DNA of 64,000 nt from positions 62,001 to 126,000 of the forward strand of contig JAEUWH010000087.1 of assembly GCA_016785955.1 (NCBI GenBank), in the 5' to 3' direction. This DNA is from Pseudobdellovibrionaceae bacterium (GTDB lineage: Bacteria > Bdellovibrionota > Bdellovibrionia > Bdellovibrionales > Bdellovibrionaceae). The position numbers and the translations under genes were made by a program. The notes beneath the pieces were generated by a model, which saw nothing but the letters and a program-made list of their open reading frames with translations, had not been told where the DNA came from and did no database searches. Below, piece after piece: positions 63,249 to 64,000 of this stretch (position 1 is the stretch's first letter; each line of letters starts with the position of its first letter).

Positions 63249-63782
63249 TTATTCAAATCGATATCGCAAAGACACTCCAGAGGAAATATAATACTGTAAA
63301 TCTTTATTTGAATTGTTGAGTACCGCGACCAGTCCCGAATCAATTATTCGTACTAGGTATGCCAGTTCAAACCGGGTCGACCAGAACGTCAAAGCAGAGC
63401 CAAATTCAAATCCCCAGCGCAATCGCGTTTCATCATAGTAGTTTTTTTCTGGATATTGAGATGGTGATTCCAAGAAATAAGCTTTGTAATCTAGGGTTCT
63501 GGTAGTGAATATTCCCATTTGCAACGGGTGCAAAGTTTTATCATCGATATTGTACTGCCAACGCGAATAACGATATCCGAAATTGACTTGAGTATAATGC
63601 CGACCTTCATTTGAATACATACCAAGTCCGAACTCCAATGCATGACGAGGATTCCATTCGTGGATTGCTCCTAAAGAAAATCTCCCCAGAAAACCAGTAC
63701 GCCCCACGACTCCCAGCCATTCTGCGAAGGCACTCGAGGAAATAAAAACAAGTATAAGTATTAGTTTTTTAGTGAAATGGAT
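63249..63782 (-). CDS. Exported beta-barrel-like protein, probable AUC start
   Basis: 177 residues if read from the ATC at 63782. The frame has no ATG, GTG or TTG upstream of 63707, yet the codons 63782-63723 encode a very good signal peptide (basic KK, hydrophobic LILILVFISS, cleavage after AFA). AGGAG lies 7 nt before that ATC. A GTG at 63707 would drop the signal peptide and has a Shine-Dalgarno only 2 nt away. The mature part has alternating Tyr/Gly-rich strands and ends LRYRFE, as small outer-membrane barrels do. It overlaps the upstream metallophosphoesterase gene by 22 nt. Confidence 0.62.
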   Translation of the reverse strand: MHFTKKLILILVFISSSAFAEWLGVVGRTGFLGRFSLGAIHEWNPRHALEFGLGMYSNEGRHYTQVNFGYRYSRWQYNIDDKTLHPLQMGIFTTRTLDYKAYFLESPSQYPEKNYYDETRLRWGFEFGSALTFWSTRFELAYLVRIIDSGLVAVLNNSNKDLQYYISSGVSLRYRFE

Positions 63783-64000
63783 GTTGCTTCTCCTGTAGCC
63801 ATTTGTTTAATAAGTGCTTGATTGTTTTCTATCTCCAATTGCAGCCATTGTGTTTGTTCGACTCGGGGACTTTGAAGAAGAGTGGTATTATTGTCGTTAC
63901 CTAACCAATAAACGTGATTATGGCCATTGATGACCATTTTTACTTTTGCATTTTTAATTACTTCGTCGAAATTTATGGCGTCTTTTTCGAAATATCTTTC
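63761..64000 (-). CDS. Metallophosphoesterase, C-terminal part (5' end outside window)
   Basis: Only the last 79 residues are inside the window. The segment MVINGHNHVYWLG carries the GHxH metal-binding motif typical of calcineurin-like phosphoesterases, near the C-terminus as usual. A Gln/Asn-rich tail follows and the stop is at 63763-63761. The last 22 nt overlap the barrel-like gene, which probably uses translational coupling. Substrate and export status cannot be seen from this fragment. Confidence 0.7.
   Translation of the reverse strand, partial: ERYFEKDAINFDEVIKNAKVKMVINGHNHVYWLGNDNNTTLLQSPRVEQTQWLQLEIENNQALIKQMATGEATSISLKN

Noticed and set aside
63249-63707. GTG start for the barrel-like protein
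   Set aside because: It removes an obvious signal peptide and has a Shine-Dalgarno only 2 nt away. The upstream ATC has correct spacing.

Overview
The window is a moderately AT-rich bacterial chromosome segment packed with genes on both strands. Many neighbours share ATGA-type overlaps. I see no rRNA, tRNA, CRISPR array, transposase or phage gene. The gene set suggests a Bdellovibrio-like (Bdellovibrionota) bacterium. It includes a TIGR02147-type regulator, many lipoproteins and small outer-membrane barrels, several orphan histidine kinases, a SUF operon led by an Rrf2 regulator, ClpXP, MreB and an LpoB-like lipoprotein. The taxonomic call is inference from gene content, not from a marker gene.

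Region 1 (1-9956, minus strand) is a purine-catabolism operon: M24 peptidase, guanine deaminase, xanthine dehydrogenase subunits XdhA and XdhB, the maturation factor XdhC, 5-hydroxyisourate hydrolase, and a very large protein cut by the window edge. That protein fuses malate synthase, OHCU decarboxylase and a serine beta-lactamase-like domain. Together these would take guanine to xanthine and urate, then hydroxyisourate to OHCU to allantoin, with a built-in enzyme to capture glyoxylate. Uricase and the allantoin-degrading enzymes are not in the window.

Region 2 (10070-18646) has a small exported protein, a YheT-type hydrolase, a degenerate GDPD-like protein, and the operon rrf2/iscR-like - sufB - sufC - sufD - sufS - nfu for Fe-S cluster assembly. 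Region 3 (18721-24262, minus) is a tight four-gene operon: a FecR-domain protein with FN3-like repeats, an FN3-plus-beta-barrel protein, a membrane adenylate cyclase, and a small HAMP-like membrane protein. It looks like an envelope-to-cAMP signalling module. Region 4 (24536-34469) is mostly surface proteins: a 1649-residue RCC1-repeat lipoprotein, small barrels, a TIGR02147 regulator with a secreted partner, and a zinc-metallopeptidase lipoprotein.

Region 5 (34581-47422) has two orphan histidine kinases flanking a TPR/beta-propeller pair, then clpX-clpP, pepA and a heterodimeric ABC exporter. Region 6 (47462-51013) encodes what I consider the most unusual protein here: two HSP100-type AAA+ modules joined to an FtsH-type M41 zinc protease, behind an N-terminal signal or anchor sequence. 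Region 7 (51362-64000) has a HAD phosphatase, a GNAT-like protein, glpD, aspartate kinase, and an mreB operon continuing into a sigma-region-4-like protein, a membrane protein and a histidine kinase. It ends with an LpoB/COG3014 lipoprotein pair, a barrel-like protein that appears to start at an AUC codon, and the end of a metallophosphoesterase gene.

Several starts were moved from the longest open frame to positions supported by Shine-Dalgarno spacing or gene overlap (xdhC, xdhB, sufB, clpP, pepA, the AAA-M41 gene, glpD, lysC and others). The reason is given in each entry.
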